From NCBI RefSeq assembly GCF_000010525.1, contig NC_009937.1:248001-312000 (forward strand): a stretch of 64,000 bases of DNA, in the 5' to 3' direction. Positions 52,461-63,082 of the stretch are shown in pieces (position 1 is the first letter of the stretch; the number at the start of each line of letters is the position of its first letter). The position numbers and the translations under genes were made by a program. This DNA comes from Azorhizobium caulinodans ORS 571. Its GTDB lineage: Bacteria > Pseudomonadota > Alphaproteobacteria > Rhizobiales > Xanthobacteraceae. The notes under the pieces were generated by a model. That model worked only from the letters and a program-made list of their open reading frames with translations, was not told the origin of the DNA and did no database searches.

Positions 52461-54266
52461 TCAGTCGTCCATCTTCAGCGCGGCGATGAAGGCTTCCTGC
52501 GGAATCTCCACCTTGCCGAACTGGCGCATCTTCTTCTTGCCTTCCTTCTGCTTGTCCAGAAGCTTGCGCTTGCGCGAGACGTCGCCGCCGTAGCACTTCG
52601 CCGTCACGTCCTTGCGCAGGGCCTTGATGGTCTCGCGCGCGATCACCTTGGCGCCGATGGCGGCCTGGATCGGGATGTTGAACAGGTGCTGCGGGATGAG
52701 GTCCTTCAGCTTCTCGCACATGGCCCGGCCACGGAACTCCGCCCGCGTGCGGTGGACCAGCATGGACAGCGCGTCCACCGGCTCGCCATTGACGAGGATG
52801 GACATCTTCACCAGTTCGCCGGGGCGATAGTCGGTGATGTTGTAGTCGAAGGAGGCGTAGCCCTTCGAGATCGACTTCAGCTTGTCGTAGAAGTCGAACA
52901 CCACTTCGTTCAGCGGCAGGTCGTAGGTGACCATGGCGCGCGCGCCCACATAGGTCAGCTCGATCTGGTTGCCGCGCCGGTCCTGGCAGAGCTTCAGCAC
53001 CGCGCCGAGATAATCGTCCGGCGTCATGATGGTGGCGCGGATCCAGGGCTCGCGGATTTCCTCGATCTTCACCACGTCCGGCATGTCGGCCGGGTTGTGC
53101 AGATCGATGGTCGAGCCGTCCGTCAGCTCCATCTGGTAGATGACCGACGGCGCGGTGGCGATAAGGTCGAGGTTGAACTCGCGCGACAGGCGCTCCTGGA
53201 TGATCTCCAGATGCAGCAGTCCGAGGAAGCCGCAGCGAAAGCCGAAGCCCAGCGCCGCCGAGGTTTCCATCTCGAAGGAGAAGCTGGCGTCGTTGAGGCG
53301 CAGCTTGCCCATGGCGGCGCGCAGGTCCTCGAAGTCCGCCGCGTCCACGGGGAAGAGGCCGCAGAACACCACCGGCTGGGCCGGCTTGAAGCCCGGCAGC
53401 GCCTCGCTCGTTGGGCGCTTGTCGTCGGTGATCGTGTCGCCGACGCGGGTGTCCGCCACTTCCTTGATGGAGCCGTTGAGGAAGCCGATCTCGCCGGGGC
53501 CGAGGCTCTCCATGGCCACCATCTTGGGCGTGAACACGCCCACGCGGTCCACGTCATAGACGGCATCCGCGCCCATCATCTTGATGCGCATGCCCTTCTT
53601 CAGCACGCCGTCGATGATGCGCACCAGCACGACGACGCCGAGATAGGTGTCGTACCAGCTGTCCACCAGCAGCGCCTTCAGCGGCGCCTCGCGGTCACCC
53701 ACGGGGGCGGGCAGGCGGGTGACGATGGCTTCCAGCACCTGGTCGATGTTGAGGCCGGTCTTGGCCGAGATGCCGATGGCGTTGGAGGCATCGAGGCCGA
53801 TCACGTCCTCGATCTGGCTCTTCACCTTCTCCGGCTCGGCCGCCGGCAGGTCGATCTTGTTGAGGACCGGGACGATGTCGTGATTGTTGTCGATGGCCTG
53901 ATAGACGTTGGCGAGCGTCTGCGCCTCGACCCCCTGCGAGGCGTCCACCACCAGCAGCGAGCCTTCCACGGCGGCGAGCGAACGGCTCACCTCATAGGCG
54001 AAGTCCACGTGCCCGGGGGTGTCGATGAGGTTCAGCGTATAGGTCTCGCCGTCCTGCGCCTTGTAGGAGAGGCGAACGGTCTGGGCCTTGATGGTGATGC
54101 CGCGCTCGCGCTCGATGTCCATATTGTCGAGCACCTGGTCCGACATCTCGCGCTCGGAGAGCCCGCCCGTAAGCTGGATCAGGCGGTCGGCGAGGGTCGA
54201 TTTCCCATGGTCGATATGGGCGACGATGGAAAAGTTGCGGATGTTCTTCTGAGCGGTCGCGGTCAT
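52461..54266 (-). CDS. lepA: Elongation factor 4 (LepA)
   Basis: A 601-residue translational GTPase that back-translocates or remodels stalled ribosomes. It has P-loop AHIDHGKST, switch [22 protein letters not shown] and NKIDLP. The LepA-specific C-terminal domain ([46 protein letters not shown]) is complete. ATG 54266 gives the expected N-terminus. Confidence 0.97.
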   Translation of the reverse strand: MTATAQKNIRNFSIVAHIDHGKSTLADRLIQLTGGLSEREMSDQVLDNMDIERERGITIKAQTVRLSYKAQDGETYTLNLIDTPGHVDFAYEVSRSLAAVEGSLLVVDASQGVEAQTLANVYQAIDNNHDIVPVLNKIDLPAAEPEKVKSQIEDVIGLDASNAIGISAKTGLNIDQVLEAIVTRLPAPVGDREAPLKALLVDSWYDTYLGVVVLVRIIDGVLKKGMRIKMMGADAVYDVDRVGVFTPKMVAMESLGPGEIGFLNGSIKEVADTRVGDTITDDKRPTSEALPGFKPAQPVVFCGLFPVDAADFEDLRAAMGKLRLNDASFSFEMETSAALGFGFRCGFLGLLHLEIIQERLSREFNLDLIATAPSVIYQMELTDGSTIDLHNPADMPDVVKIEEIREPWIRATIMTPDDYLGAVLKLCQDRRGNQIELTYVGARAMVTYDLPLNEVVFDFYDKLKSISKGYASFDYNITDYRPGELVKMSILVNGEPVDALSMLVHRTRAEFRGRAMCEKLKDLIPQHLFNIPIQAAIGAKVIARETIKALRKDVTAKCYGGDVSRKRKLLDKQKEGKKKMRQFGKVEIPQEAFIAALKMDD

Positions 54267-54393
54267 GGGCGCCGCATAGCATCGGGCGTCAGGCGCCACA
54301 AGGCTGCAACCGGCGCTGCAGCCCCGCGGCCGGTCAAACCTGTGCCATTCCGGCGCAGGGCGTGGCGCGGCGGAGCCCGCCGCGCCGGAACCG

Positions 54394-55992
54394 TCAGAGC
54401 CCGAACATGCGCTTGCGCACCGGGGCAGCGGCCACCGGGTCCGGCTCGCCGGTGGGGCCGGGGTCGTCGGGGAGCGGGGGCAGTGCGATCACCGGCGGGG
54501 CGTCGGGCTTCTCCGGCGTCTTGAGCTCGGCAGCGGCGGCTTCGGTCTCCGCCATGCGCCGCTTGGCGTCCGCCTCCGCCACGGCCTCGCTGGCGGCGAG
54601 CTTCTCCAGCTCTGCGGCGCGGGCGAGTTCCCGGCGGGCCTCCTCCTTCTCGCGGATGGCCGCGATGGCGAGGCGCACGCGCTCGGCCTCGTGCTCCAGA
54701 ACCGGCGTTGCGGAGACGCCCGGCGGCACCGCCCAGACGAAGGCGTCGAGCTTGCCGGTGACGGGGGAGACCGGCGCCCAGGCATCGAACACCCGCCCGT
54801 CCGCAATCCAGGCCGGATCGCGCGGGGCGCGCAGGGCGCGGGCGGCCCATTCGCGGGCCTTGCCCACGTCCTCATGCTCGGAGGCTTCCAGCTCCGCCAT
54901 CAGCAGGCACACCCGCTGGGTGGGCTCGGCGGAAAGGCGCTGGAGCAGGGCGCGAGCCTCGGCGAACTCGTTGGCATCGATGGTGGCGTGGGCAAGCGCG
55001 ATCAGGCTTTCCGCATGATCGGGCGCCTTGGCCGCCAAGGTGCGGATGCGCTTCAGCCGGTCGAGGGCGGCATCGCCGGGGCGCAGGTGCGCCGCGACCT
55101 GCGCCAGCTCGGGATGGGGCGTTGACGCATAAGCGGTCTCGACGATCTTGGTGGCCTTGCGCAGCTCGCCATTGGCGCCAAGCAGGCGGCCCGCGACGGC
55201 GGCGGCCGGCACCAACGTCGGGGCGAGGCGCACCGCCTCCACCGCGCGCTCACGGGCCACCGGCGGGTCGGTCTGTTCCAGCGCCAGCGCCTCTGCGGCC
55301 AACAGCACGGCGCGGCGGCGGCGATACTGGAGCTTGTCGATACCGCGATGGGCCATCTGCTTTTCCAGCACCTCGCGGGCGCCGGCATAATCGCCCTCGC
55401 CGCAGCGGGCCTCGATCACCGCATCCGCCGCCCAGGTGAGCGCCGGAGACTGGTTGGCGGCTTCCTCCGCCAGCATTCGCGCGGCAGCGATGTCGCCGGA
55501 GCGGCGGGCTTCCATGTGCAGGCCCCGCAGGCCGAGCAGGCGGGTGTCCGGCGTATCCAGCATGGTGCGGAAGGTGCGCAGCGCATCGTCCTGATGGCCC
55601 GTGGCCTGCGCCGACTGGGCGGCGAGCAACTGGGTCAGGGGCTCCTTCGGCAGATAGCGCAGCGCCTCGGCGCGGGCGCGGCGGGCGGCGTCCAGATCCC
55701 CCGAGCCGATGGCGACGAGCCCGCGCGAGACGGCCGCCCAGCCCTTCTCGCGCCGGCGGCGGCGGGAGAATGTCGCGATCATGCGCGGCGAACGCAGCAG
55801 GAGGGCGCCGAGGTGCCAGACGATGAGCAGCGCCACGCTGAAAGCGGCGAGCGCGGCCAGCGCCACGGGCACCGTGGTCTCGATGCGCCAGCCCTGCCAG
55901 ACCACGAGCATCTCGCCGGGCCGGTCCGCGAGCCAGGAGGCGCCGAAGGCGATGGCGGCAAGGACGATGAGGAAGAGAACGAGGCGAATCAC
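54394..55992 (-). CDS. hemY: HemY N-terminal domain protein (heme operon membrane protein)
   Basis: A 532-residue membrane protein with two N-terminal helices ([20 protein letters not shown] and [19 protein letters not shown]) and a long TPR-like cytosolic part ([37 protein letters not shown]). The C-terminal ~130 residues are charged and Pro-rich. This is the proteobacterial HemY of heme operons, distinct from the Bacillus coproporphyrinogen oxidase of the same name; its exact role is unsettled. It overlaps the mitofilin-like gene by 4 bases. Confidence 0.9.
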   Translation of the reverse strand: MIRLVLFLIVLAAIAFGASWLADRPGEMLVVWQGWRIETTVPVALAALAAFSVALLIVWHLGALLLRSPRMIATFSRRRRREKGWAAVSRGLVAIGSGDLDAARRARAEALRYLPKEPLTQLLAAQSAQATGHQDDALRTFRTMLDTPDTRLLGLRGLHMEARRSGDIAAARMLAEEAANQSPALTWAADAVIEARCGEGDYAGAREVLEKQMAHRGIDKLQYRRRRAVLLAAEALALEQTDPPVARERAVEAVRLAPTLVPAAAVAGRLLGANGELRKATKIVETAYASTPHPELAQVAAHLRPGDAALDRLKRIRTLAAKAPDHAESLIALAHATIDANEFAEARALLQRLSAEPTQRVCLLMAELEASEHEDVGKAREWAARALRAPRDPAWIADGRVFDAWAPVSPVTGKLDAFVWAVPPGVSATPVLEHEAERVRLAIAAIREKEEARRELARAAELEKLAASEAVAEADAKRRMAETEAAAAELKTPEKPDAPPVIALPPLPDDPGPTGEPDPVAAAPVRKRMFGL

Positions 55993-57257
55993 GGCGTCTT
56001 CCCGGAAATGGCGGCGAGCGCCTGCTGGAACAGGGCGGAGGCGGCATTGGCGGCATCCCGCCGGCCTTGAATGGCGCTCACCACCGGCTGGAGCTTCTGG
56101 CGCGCGCCCTCCGGCAGCGTCGCCAGCGCGGCGAGCGCGCCATCAGCATCGCCGGCCTGAAGGGTAGCCACCGCCTTCTGGAGCGTCTCCTCGGAAGGGG
56201 CAGCGCTGGTGCCGCCGGGCGGCGTGACCCGCACGAGGCTTTCCGCGCCCGAGAGCAGGCGGTTCACGACGCCGCTGCCCGTGGGGCCGGTGGAGGCTTC
56301 GCCCGCGAGTGCGGTCGCGCCCTCATCAGAGAGACGCTTGGCGAGGGCGGCGGTGGAGCCATAGCCCCGGCCGGCAGCACTGGCGAAGGGATCGAGCGTG
56401 GCGGCCTTCGGTCCGGCGACCGCACGGGCGGCCTCCAGCTCCGTAGCGAAGGGACGTCCGGAGACGATGGCGTCGCGCAGCACGGCGAGCACGGCCACCG
56501 AGGCAGACGCGCGGTCGAGCGCCTGCGTTGTGGTGGCGAGCGTCTCGAGCTTCTTCTGCGCGGCATCCACGGCCGAGCGCAGATCGCCCGCCTGCGCCTT
56601 CGCCGCATCGACGCCCGATTGCAGGGCGGCCGCGAGCTTCTGCTGTTCGGCCCGGAGCGCGGCGATATCGCTGGTGGCCTTTGCAAGGCCGGAGGCGATC
56701 GGCTGGAGATCCTGCGCGGGGGACTGGGCACGCAGCGCGGCTTCGATCTTCTCGATCCGCTGTGTCGCCGCGGCGCGGTCGCGCGCCACGTCGATTTCCA
56801 GCGCATCCAGCCGGCCGCCGGAGACGCCCTGCGCAGGCGGAGGCACATAATGGGTAAAGACCCACGCGGCCGCCACCGCAACCACGGCGCCGGCGAGCGC
56901 GCCCGAGAGAATGGGTACGAAGGGCGAGGGGCGGGGCGCGCGCACAACCGGGATCGGCGGTTCGGCGGCGTCGGCCTCCTCATAGGCGTCGGGCTCGACC
57001 ACCATGTCGCGCGCCGCGGCCTCGGCGGGGCTGACGGGTGCGCTCGCGGAGGAAGCGGCTTCGGCGGACGCCGCGGCTTCCACTTTGGGGGGCGTGTCGG
57101 GCGCGGCGGTTTCTTCCAGCGTCACGGGCTCCGGCGCGGAAACGGGGGCGGCTGCGGTTTCGGGCGCCGAGGTCTCCGGCTGCGGCGCCTTCGGCGCATC
57201 GTCCGCCTTGGAGGAAGCCTCCGCCGCTGCCTTGGAGGTGGGGTTCTTGCTCGCCAT
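55989..57257 (-). CDS. Mitofilin (Mic60) family membrane protein
   Basis: A 422-residue protein. The N-terminal ~140 residues are Ala/Pro/Glu-rich and disordered, then one transmembrane helix (PILSGALAGAVVAVAAAWVFTHYV) near residues 113-136. A coiled coil follows (LDALEIDVARDRAAATQRIEKIEAAL), and the C-terminal mitofilin signature region ends it. Alphaproteobacterial Mic60 homologues shape intracytoplasmic membranes and sit in the heme operon, as here between hemD and hemY. ATG 57257 has GGAGG just upstream; the frame is open to 57386 without a better site. Confidence 0.88.
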   Translation of the reverse strand: MASKNPTSKAAAEASSKADDAPKAPQPETSAPETAAAPVSAPEPVTLEETAAPDTPPKVEAAASAEAASSASAPVSPAEAAARDMVVEPDAYEEADAAEPPIPVVRAPRPSPFVPILSGALAGAVVAVAAAWVFTHYVPPPAQGVSGGRLDALEIDVARDRAAATQRIEKIEAALRAQSPAQDLQPIASGLAKATSDIAALRAEQQKLAAALQSGVDAAKAQAGDLRSAVDAAQKKLETLATTTQALDRASASVAVLAVLRDAIVSGRPFATELEAARAVAGPKAATLDPFASAAGRGYGSTAALAKRLSDEGATALAGEASTGPTGSGVVNRLLSGAESLVRVTPPGGTSAAPSEETLQKAVATLQAGDADGALAALATLPEGARQKLQPVVSAIQGRRDAANAASALFQQALAAISGKTP

Positions 57258-57400
57258 GGGCCTCCTCGCCGCCAGTTGGGTCCGGACCGCCGGAAAGCTG
57301 ATCCGTCGCTCTGATTCAGGCGGCTTCGGGGCGGCCGGCGCCCGCTCACCACCTTGTTTCATCCGCCTTCGCTGAGCGAACGGCACGTTTCCTAGAAGCC

Positions 57401-58096
57401 TTATAGCAAAGTCAGCAGCGCGTCCTCATCGGGAGTTTGTGAGACCTCTGTTGTCGCCCCCAGCGCCCGCAGCGGGGCCGCCACCGCATGGGACAGGCAT
57501 AACTGCCGCAGCGCAAGAAAGGGTCCGGTCACGTCCCCGCGTGCGGTGGCCTCCAGCAGGCTCTCCACCGTGCGGGCGGAATAATGGAGCGCGGCCGCGA
57601 CCGCGCCGCTCTTGAGGGCGGCGAGCGTCTCCGGCGCGAGCTGATCGGCGGGGAGGGTGCGGTAGAGAACCGCAAGGGCGAGGCTGATGCCGGCCGGCGC
57701 GAGGTCGCCTTCCAGATCGCCCGCCCGCTCCGCGCCTGCCGCATGGAGCACGCGGCTGCCCGGTGGCAGGGCCTTGAGTGCCGTGCCGAGCGCGATCACA
57801 TCGCCGGCGCAGTCGGTCACGTCCGCGAAGCCGGCCGCGCGGGCGGCCTGGGCGGTGCGGCTGCCCACGGCGAAGGCGGGCAGATGCCGTACACGGGTCT
57901 TCTCCGCGTGGGCGGCAAGCGCCTTCACGCCATTCACGCTGGTGAAGGCGATGGCAGTGAAATCGCCGGTGGGTAAAGGCGCGTGGGTTTGCGCCACCCG
58001 CAGCATGGGGTCCACGATCGCATCGTGACCCAGCGCCGCAAGACGCCGGGCGGTGTCGCCGGCGCCCGGTTGCGGGCGGGTCACGAGCAGGCGCAC
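57401..58096 (-). CDS. hemD: Uroporphyrinogen-III synthase
   Basis: A 231-residue two-domain enzyme that cyclises hydroxymethylbilane to uroporphyrinogen III. Recognisable segments are RLLVTRPQPGAGDTARRLAALGHDAI, FTAIAFTSVNGVKAL, AVGSRTAQAARAAGF and AAALHYSARTVESLL. HemD sequences are poorly conserved, so the context adds weight: it follows hemC by 3 bases. The start is GTG at 58096. Distal genes of the operon are the mitofilin homologue and hemY. Confidence 0.92.
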   Translation of the reverse strand: MRLLVTRPQPGAGDTARRLAALGHDAIVDPMLRVAQTHAPLPTGDFTAIAFTSVNGVKALAAHAEKTRVRHLPAFAVGSRTAQAARAAGFADVTDCAGDVIALGTALKALPPGSRVLHAAGAERAGDLEGDLAPAGISLALAVLYRTLPADQLAPETLAALKSGAVAAALHYSARTVESLLEATARGDVTGPFLALRQLCLSHAVAAPLRALGATTEVSQTPDEDALLTLL

Positions 58097-58099
58097 GCC

Positions 58100-59041
58100 C
58101 TAGAGCCCCAGCGCGCGGGCGGGAGCCGTCGCGCGCAACCGCGCGCCCATGTCCGCGCCCAGCCGGGCGGCGTCAGAGACCGGGGCCGTCTCGTCCGCCT
58201 CGGCGGCATCCCGCCCATCGGGCGAGAGAATGAGGCCGCGCAGGCGCACCATGTCGCCTTCCACGGTGGCGAGCCCGCCGATGGGCGTGCGGCAGGAGCC
58301 ATCCAGCGCGGTCAGCAGCGCCCGCTCGGCCGCGAGCGCGATGCCGGTGGCCCGGCAGGCGATGGCGGCAATGGCGCCGTTGGTGGCCTCATCCCCGACA
58401 CGGCTCTCGATGGCCACCGCCCCTTGGCCCACGGCGGGCAGGAAAGCGTCCGTGTCCAGAACCGCGCTCGCCTCATGGGCGAGGCCGAGGCGGGTGAGGC
58501 CGGCGAGCGCCAGCAGCGTGCCATCGAACGTGCCTTCGCGCACCTTGGCGAGGCGCGTGTGGACATTGCCCCGTAGCAGCGACACGTCGAGGTCCGGCCG
58601 CAGCCGCCGCAACTGGGCTTCGCGCCGGAGCGAGGCGGTGCCGATGCGCGCGCCGGCGGGCAGGTCCGCGAGGCTCTTGCCCTCGCGCAGGATCAAAGCG
58701 TCGCGCACATCGGCGCGCGGCAGGAAGCCGGAGAGGAACAGGCCGTCGGGCAAAGCGGTGGCCATGTCCTTGGCGGAATGGACCGCGAGGTCGATGCGCC
58801 CGTCGAGGAGCTGCTCCTCGATCTCCTTGGTGAACAGGCCCTTGCCGCCGGCTTCTGACAGGGCGCGGTCCTGAATGCTGTCGCCCGAGGTGCGGATGAC
58901 CGTGATGGAGATGCTCTCCACGGGACGCGCCAGCGCGGCGGCGAGGGCGTCGCGCACCGCATGGGCCTGCCAGAGCGCGAGCGGGCTGCCGCGGGTGCCG
59001 ATGGCGAGGCGCGGGGCGAAGGGAGCGTTCGGATCGGGCAT
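58100..59041 (-). CDS. hemC: Hydroxymethylbilane synthase (porphobilinogen deaminase)
   Basis: A 313-residue enzyme that polymerises four porphobilinogen units. IGTRGSPLALWQA, the active-site region GKGLFTKEIEEQLL, AVHSAKDMATALPDGL, RIGTASLRREAQLRRLRPDL and the dipyrromethane-binding Cys in LDGSCRTPIGG are all present. It is the first gene of the hemC-hemD-mitofilin-hemY operon. Its promoter lies in the 475-base gap to tsaD that also holds a REPIN-like repeat. Confidence 0.96.
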   Translation of the reverse strand: MPDPNAPFAPRLAIGTRGSPLALWQAHAVRDALAAALARPVESISITVIRTSGDSIQDRALSEAGGKGLFTKEIEEQLLDGRIDLAVHSAKDMATALPDGLFLSGFLPRADVRDALILREGKSLADLPAGARIGTASLRREAQLRRLRPDLDVSLLRGNVHTRLAKVREGTFDGTLLALAGLTRLGLAHEASAVLDTDAFLPAVGQGAVAIESRVGDEATNGAIAAIACRATGIALAAERALLTALDGSCRTPIGGLATVEGDMVRLRGLILSPDGRDAAEADETAPVSDAARLGADMGARLRATAPARALGL

Positions 59042-59516
59042 CAGGCTTGCGGCATCGCGTCTTGTGTCGGGGGCGCGTACAATGATAGCCGGAATCGCAA
59101 CAAGATAGCGCGGCGTTCCGGCGCCTTGCTTGCACGCGCAGGTTCAGGGTCCATGTAATGGCGGGTGCGCAGCGGGTCCAGTCCGGGTTCTGCCGGAGGC
59201 GGGATAGCGCCAGCGGATCGCGCGTTCGCCCTCTCCCCAACCCTCCCCCGCAAGCGGGAGAGGGGGCCTGTGGCGCTTTGGCGGGGTATCGGCTCAAGGC
59301 ATTCAGGCCGTGGCCGAACGGTCGTCGCTTGCGGAACGGGGAACCCTCTCCCGCTTGCGGGGGAGGGCAGGGAGGGGGCAGAACGGCGTCGCTGGGCGTG
59401 AGGCGCGGTTTCATGCCGGACGCTCACGGATTTATCAGGTCTGGCAGTCCGGCTAGGCCAGTGCAGAGCGGGGCCGGGGCGGAATGCCCATCCGGACCTT
59501 GAGGAGGCGAGAGAGC
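59042..59516. other. Divergent hemC-tsaD intergenic region
   Basis: Apart from the REPIN-like element at 59228-59380, no gene is supported. It must carry both divergent promoters. Confidence 0.5.
59228..59380. repeat. REPIN-like element B: two inverted REP palindromes
   Basis: Inverted copies at 59228-59265 and 59344-59380 share the same sequence as element A (CCCTCCCCCGCAAGCGGGAG with C-rich flank), with a different ~78-base centre. It lies in a divergent intergenic region. Confidence 0.8.
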
Positions 59517-60578
59517 GTGGCTGATCTTCTGGTGCTCGGCATTGAGACCACGTGCGACGAGACCGCAGCATCGGTGGTGTCGCGCTCGCCGTCCGGCGCG
59601 GGCGACATCCTCTCCAACGTGGTGCGCTCGCAGATCGAGGACCACTCGCCTTATGGCGGCGTGGTGCCCGAGATTGCCGCGCGCGCCCATGTGGAGGTGC
59701 TGGACCATGTGATCGCCCAGGCCATGGCGGACGCGGGTGTCGCCTTCTCCGACCTTTCCGGCATCGCCGCCGCCGCCGGCCCCGGCCTCATCGGTGGGGT
59801 CATCGTGGGCCTGACCACCGCCAAGTCCATCTCGCTCGCCGCCCGCCGACCTCTGGTGGCGGTGAACCATCTGGAAGCCCATGCACTCACCGCCCGCCTT
59901 ACCGATGGCGTGGCCTTTCCCTATCTGCTGCTGCTGGTCTCCGGCGGCCACACCCAGCTTCTGGCCGTCGAGGATGTGGGCAAGTATCGCCGCATCGGCA
60001 CCACGCTGGACGACGCCATTGGCGAGGCCTTCGACAAGGTGGCGAAGATGCTGAGCCTGCCGTACCCCGGCGGGCCGGAGGTGGAGCGGCAGGCGGCCCT
60101 CGGCGATCCCCAGCGCTTCGCTTTTCCCCGCCCCATGGCCGGCCGGCGCGAGCCGGATTTCTCGCTCTCCGGCCTCAAGACCGCCGTGCGGCTGGAGGCG
60201 GATCGCCTCGCCCCGCTCTCCGATCAGGACGTGGCCGACCTCTGCGCCAGCTTCCAGGCGGCGGTGGTGGATGTGATCATGGACCGGGTGAAGGCCGGCG
60301 CCCGCTTCTTCCGCGAGCGGCTCGGCTCCGGGCCCACCGCGCTTGTGGTGGCGGGCGGCGTCGCGGCCAATGGCGCCATCCGCAACGCCCTCAATAAGAC
60401 CGCGTCCGACATCGGCACCCGGCTTGCCGTGCCGCCACCCGTCCTGTGCACGGACAACGGGGCGATGATCGCCTGGGCCGGGGCCGAGCGCCTGTCGCGT
60501 GGCCTCACCGATCCGCTGGACCTGAGTCCGCGCGCCCGCTGGCCGCTCGATCCCGCGCCCATCACGCCCCGCGCCTGA
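59517..60578 (+). CDS. tsaD: tRNA N6-adenosine threonylcarbamoyltransferase TsaD
   Basis: A 353-residue ASKHA-fold enzyme that adds the threonylcarbamoyl group to A37 of ANN-decoding tRNAs. Motifs: [32 protein letters not shown] with the HxxxH metal site at [20 protein letters not shown], and [12 protein letters not shown]. The start is GTG at 59517, set by GAGGAGG nine bases upstream; the in-frame ATG at 59484 has no good site and adds a basic leader. It is followed by gpsA 22 bases on. Confidence 0.95.
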   Translation: MADLLVLGIETTCDETAASVVSRSPSGAGDILSNVVRSQIEDHSPYGGVVPEIAARAHVEVLDHVIAQAMADAGVAFSDLSGIAAAAGPGLIGGVIVGLTTAKSISLAARRPLVAVNHLEAHALTARLTDGVAFPYLLLLVSGGHTQLLAVEDVGKYRRIGTTLDDAIGEAFDKVAKMLSLPYPGGPEVERQAALGDPQRFAFPRPMAGRREPDFSLSGLKTAVRLEADRLAPLSDQDVADLCASFQAAVVDVIMDRVKAGARFFRERLGSGPTALVVAGGVAANGAIRNALNKTASDIGTRLAVPPPVLCTDNGAMIAWAGAERLSRGLTDPLDLSPRARWPLDPAPITPRA

Positions 60579-60600
60579 TGATGAACCTCCCGAGTGAAGC

Positions 60601-61587
60601 ATGAGTGCGTTCGACCGCATCGGTGTCGTGGGCGCGGGCGCCTGGGGCACCGCGCTCGCCAATGTGGCGGCCCGCGCCGGCCGCGCCGTGAAGCTGTGGA
60701 GCCGCGATCCCGCGCAGGTGGCCGAGATGGCGGCCCGGCGCGAGAATGCGCGCGGCCTGCCGGGCATTGCGCTGGAGGCGGGCGTCACGCCCACCGCCGA
60801 TCTGCGCGAGGCGGCCGCCTGTGAAGCCGTGCTGCTGGTGGTGCCGGCGCAGGTGTGCCGGGCGGTGTCCGGCGAACTGGCGCCGCTGCTTGCGGCGGGC
60901 ACGCCGCTCGTCTCCTGCGCCAAGGGCATCGAGCGCGGCACCGCCGCCTTCATGACCGACGTGATCCGCGCCGCCGCTCCCGCCGCCCGGCCCATGGTGC
61001 TCTCCGGCCCAAGCTTCGCGGACGACGTGGCCCGCGGCCTGCCCACGGCCGTGACGCTGGCGGGAGAAGATGGCGCGCTGGCGGAAACGCTGGCGGCGGC
61101 GCTCGGCTCCTCCACCTTCCGGCTCTATCATTCCAGTGACGTGCGTGGGGTGGAGATCGGCGGCGCGGCGAAAAATGTGCTGGCCATCGCTGCCGGCATC
61201 GTCGCCGGCCGCCGGCTCGGTGCCAGCGCGGGTGCGGCGCTCACGGCGCGGGGCTTCGCGGAGCTTCAACGCTTCGGCCGGGCCTTCGGCGCGCAGCCCG
61301 ATACGCTCACCGGGCTCTCCGGTCTCGGAGATCTGATTCTCACGGCGGGTGGACCGCAGTCCCGCAATTTCGCCTTCGGCCTTGCGCTGGGCCAGACGGG
61401 CGAGGTGCCGCAGGGCGGCAAGCTGGCGGAAGGCGCCTTTACGGCGAGCGCGCTGGTGGCCATGGCGGCGGGGCGGGGCGTCGAGATGCCAATCTGCGCG
61501 GCGGTGGATGCGGTGCTCTCGGGGCGCCTCTCGGTGGACGGCGCCATCGAAGCCCTGATGGCAAGGCCCCAGCGCGCAGAAGCCTGA
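60601..61587 (+). CDS. gpsA: Glycerol-3-phosphate dehydrogenase [NAD(P)+]
   Basis: A 328-residue enzyme making sn-glycerol 3-phosphate for phospholipids. N-terminal [49 protein letters not shown], the catalytic Lys in [17 protein letters not shown], and [11 protein letters not shown] are all present. It is co-directional with tsaD, a common pairing. A terminator hairpin follows. Confidence 0.96.
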   Translation: MSAFDRIGVVGAGAWGTALANVAARAGRAVKLWSRDPAQVAEMAARRENARGLPGIALEAGVTPTADLREAAACEAVLLVVPAQVCRAVSGELAPLLAAGTPLVSCAKGIERGTAAFMTDVIRAAAPAARPMVLSGPSFADDVARGLPTAVTLAGEDGALAETLAAALGSSTFRLYHSSDVRGVEIGGAAKNVLAIAAGIVAGRRLGASAGAALTARGFAELQRFGRAFGAQPDTLTGLSGLGDLILTAGGPQSRNFAFGLALGQTGEVPQGGKLAEGAFTASALVAMAAGRGVEMPICAAVDAVLSGRLSVDGAIEALMARPQRAEA

Positions 61588-61594
61588 GGCGGGA

Positions 61595-61615
61595 GCCCTC
61601 CCCGGCGGGGAGGGC
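61595..61615 (+). terminator. Terminator-like hairpin after gpsA
   Basis: Perfect 9-base arms 61595-61603 and 61607-61615 with a 3-base loop, 7 bases after the gpsA stop; no T-tract. Confidence 0.6.
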
Positions 61616-61645
61616 CGTGATCTTGAAAGCGTAAGGCGGCGCCCC

Positions 61646-61945
61646 TCAGAAGCCGACGAAGGTGCTTTCCAGATGCTGCACTTCCGGCGGCTGCGCGAAG
61701 AAGGGGCCGACCAGCGCGCGCCAGGATTGGAAGTCCTCGGAGCCGCGGAAATCCACCGTGTGGTTCTCCAGCGTCGCCCACTTCACGATGAGGTGGTATT
61801 CGGTGGGCGTTTCCACCGAGTGGCGGATTTCCATGCCGGAGCAGCCCTTGGCGCGCTGGAACAGCGGGATCGCCTGCCGCGCGGCGGCCTCGAACTCAGC
61901 CTGCTTGCCCTCGTGGATGCGCAGGACCGCCAACTCATAAACCAT
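61646..61945 (-). CDS. Antibiotic biosynthesis monooxygenase (ABM) domain protein
   Basis: A 99-residue ferredoxin-like ABM protein. YELAVLRIHEGKQAEFEAAARQAIPLFQRAKG, YHLIVKWATLENHTVDFRGSEDFQSWRALVGPFF and the trailing beta strand fit. Members are dimeric, cofactor-free oxygenases or have lost activity. GGAG precedes ATG 61945 with 8-base spacing; the frame is open further upstream without support. It converges with gpsA and is divergent from the EVE gene. Confidence 0.85.
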   Translation of the reverse strand: MVYELAVLRIHEGKQAEFEAAARQAIPLFQRAKGCSGMEIRHSVETPTEYHLIVKWATLENHTVDFRGSEDFQSWRALVGPFFAQPPEVQHLESTFVGF

Positions 61946-62144
61946 CGGAACGTCTCCTTCATGCGGAAGGCGGGCCTTGCCGGCGGCGGCCGGCGATGGC
62001 AGGCCATACGCCCTCCCTGCGGATGGGCGTGACCATAGAGGCGCCGGTGGCGGCGCGAAAGCTGCCGGTGCGCGATCGTGTCCCCCGCTTGCCAAGGCCG
62101 CCCCGGCGCGGCTAGAGCGGAAGCGTTCGCCCCGGAGATGTCCC

Positions 62145-62558
62145 ATGGCCCACTGGCTCTACAAGTCCGAACCCTTCAAATGGTCCTGGGACCAGCAGGT
62201 GAAGGCGGGCGCCAAGGGCACCCACTGGGACGGCGTGCGCAACCACCTCGCCAAGCAGCAGTTGCAGGCCATGAAGCTGGGCGACCAGGGCTTCTTCTAC
62301 CACTCGAACGAGGGCAAGGAGATCGTCGGCATCGTGGAGGTGATCCGTGAATTCTACCCCGACCCCTCCGATGCCACCGGCAAGTTCGGCATGGTGGACC
62401 TCAAAGCCGTGCGGGCGCTGAAGAAGCCCGTGACGCTCGCCACCATCAAGGCCGAGCCGCGCCTCGAGAACATGGCACTGATCAAGTTCTCCCGCCTCTC
62501 CGTCCAGCCGGTGACGGACGAGGAATGGGACATCGTGTTGTCACTGGCCGAGGGGTGA
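62145..62558 (+). CDS. EVE domain protein
   Basis: A 137-residue EVE (PUA-like) protein. MAHWLYKSEPFKWSWDQQ, WDGVRNHLAKQQLQAMKLGDQGFFYHSNEGKEIVGIVEVIREFYPDP and the aromatic cage are typical. EVE proteins bind modified bases in DNA or RNA; related proteins are found with modification-dependent restriction systems. Here it stands alone as a conserved core gene. GGAG lies 7 bases before ATG 62145. Confidence 0.92.
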   Translation: MAHWLYKSEPFKWSWDQQVKAGAKGTHWDGVRNHLAKQQLQAMKLGDQGFFYHSNEGKEIVGIVEVIREFYPDPSDATGKFGMVDLKAVRALKKPVTLATIKAEPRLENMALIKFSRLSVQPVTDEEWDIVLSLAEG

Positions 62559-62617
62559 GCGGGGCCTCCCGCTTCATTCGGTGTTCTGGGCCTGTGCGGC
62601 GAAGAGGGCGGGCCGGC

Positions 62618-63082
62618 TCAAAACTCCAGCGGCGCGTTGTCGACCACTTCTTTCATCACGAAGAAGGTGCGGGTCTGGCGCACGCTGGGCAGAGCGATGA
62701 GCTGCTGGGCGTGGATGCGGTTGAAGTCCGCCATGTCGCCCACCCGGATCTTGAGGAAATAGTCGAAGTCGCCCGCCACCAGATGGCAGTCGAGCACGAA
62801 TTTCAGCTTCGCCACCGCGCGCTCGAACTCGCCGAAGCTTTCGGGCGTCGATCGGTCCAGCACCACGCCCACCATCACCAGTGTGCCGCGCTCCACCTTG
62901 TGCGGGTTCACCTGCGCCCGCACGCCGGAGAGATAGCCCTGCTCGAACAGGCGCTGGGTGCGGCGGTGGCAGGTGGCGGGGCTCACCGCCACGGCCTCGG
63001 CGAGATCCGCATTGGACATGCGCCCGTTCGCCTGCAGGAGGCGCAGGATCTTGAGGTCGATCCGGTCGAGCGTTTCGTCCAT
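62618..63082 (-). CDS. acdR: Lrp/AsnC family regulator of ACC deaminase (AcdR-like)
   Basis: A 154-residue regulator. Winged helix DRIDLKILRLLQANGRMSNADLA, then VAVSPATCHRRTQRLFEQGYL, and the RAM domain with LDCHLVAGDFDYFLKIRVGDM. In proteobacteria the Lrp-type gene divergent from acdS encodes its activator AcdR (LRPL). The 160-base gap to acdS and divergent layout match that pattern. A 13-base palindrome overlaps its own ribosome-binding site, pointing to autoregulation. Confidence 0.92.
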   Translation of the reverse strand: MDETLDRIDLKILRLLQANGRMSNADLAEAVAVSPATCHRRTQRLFEQGYLSGVRAQVNPHKVERGTLVMVGVVLDRSTPESFGEFERAVAKLKFVLDCHLVAGDFDYFLKIRVGDMADFNRIHAQQLIALPSVRQTRTFFVMKEVVDNAPLEF

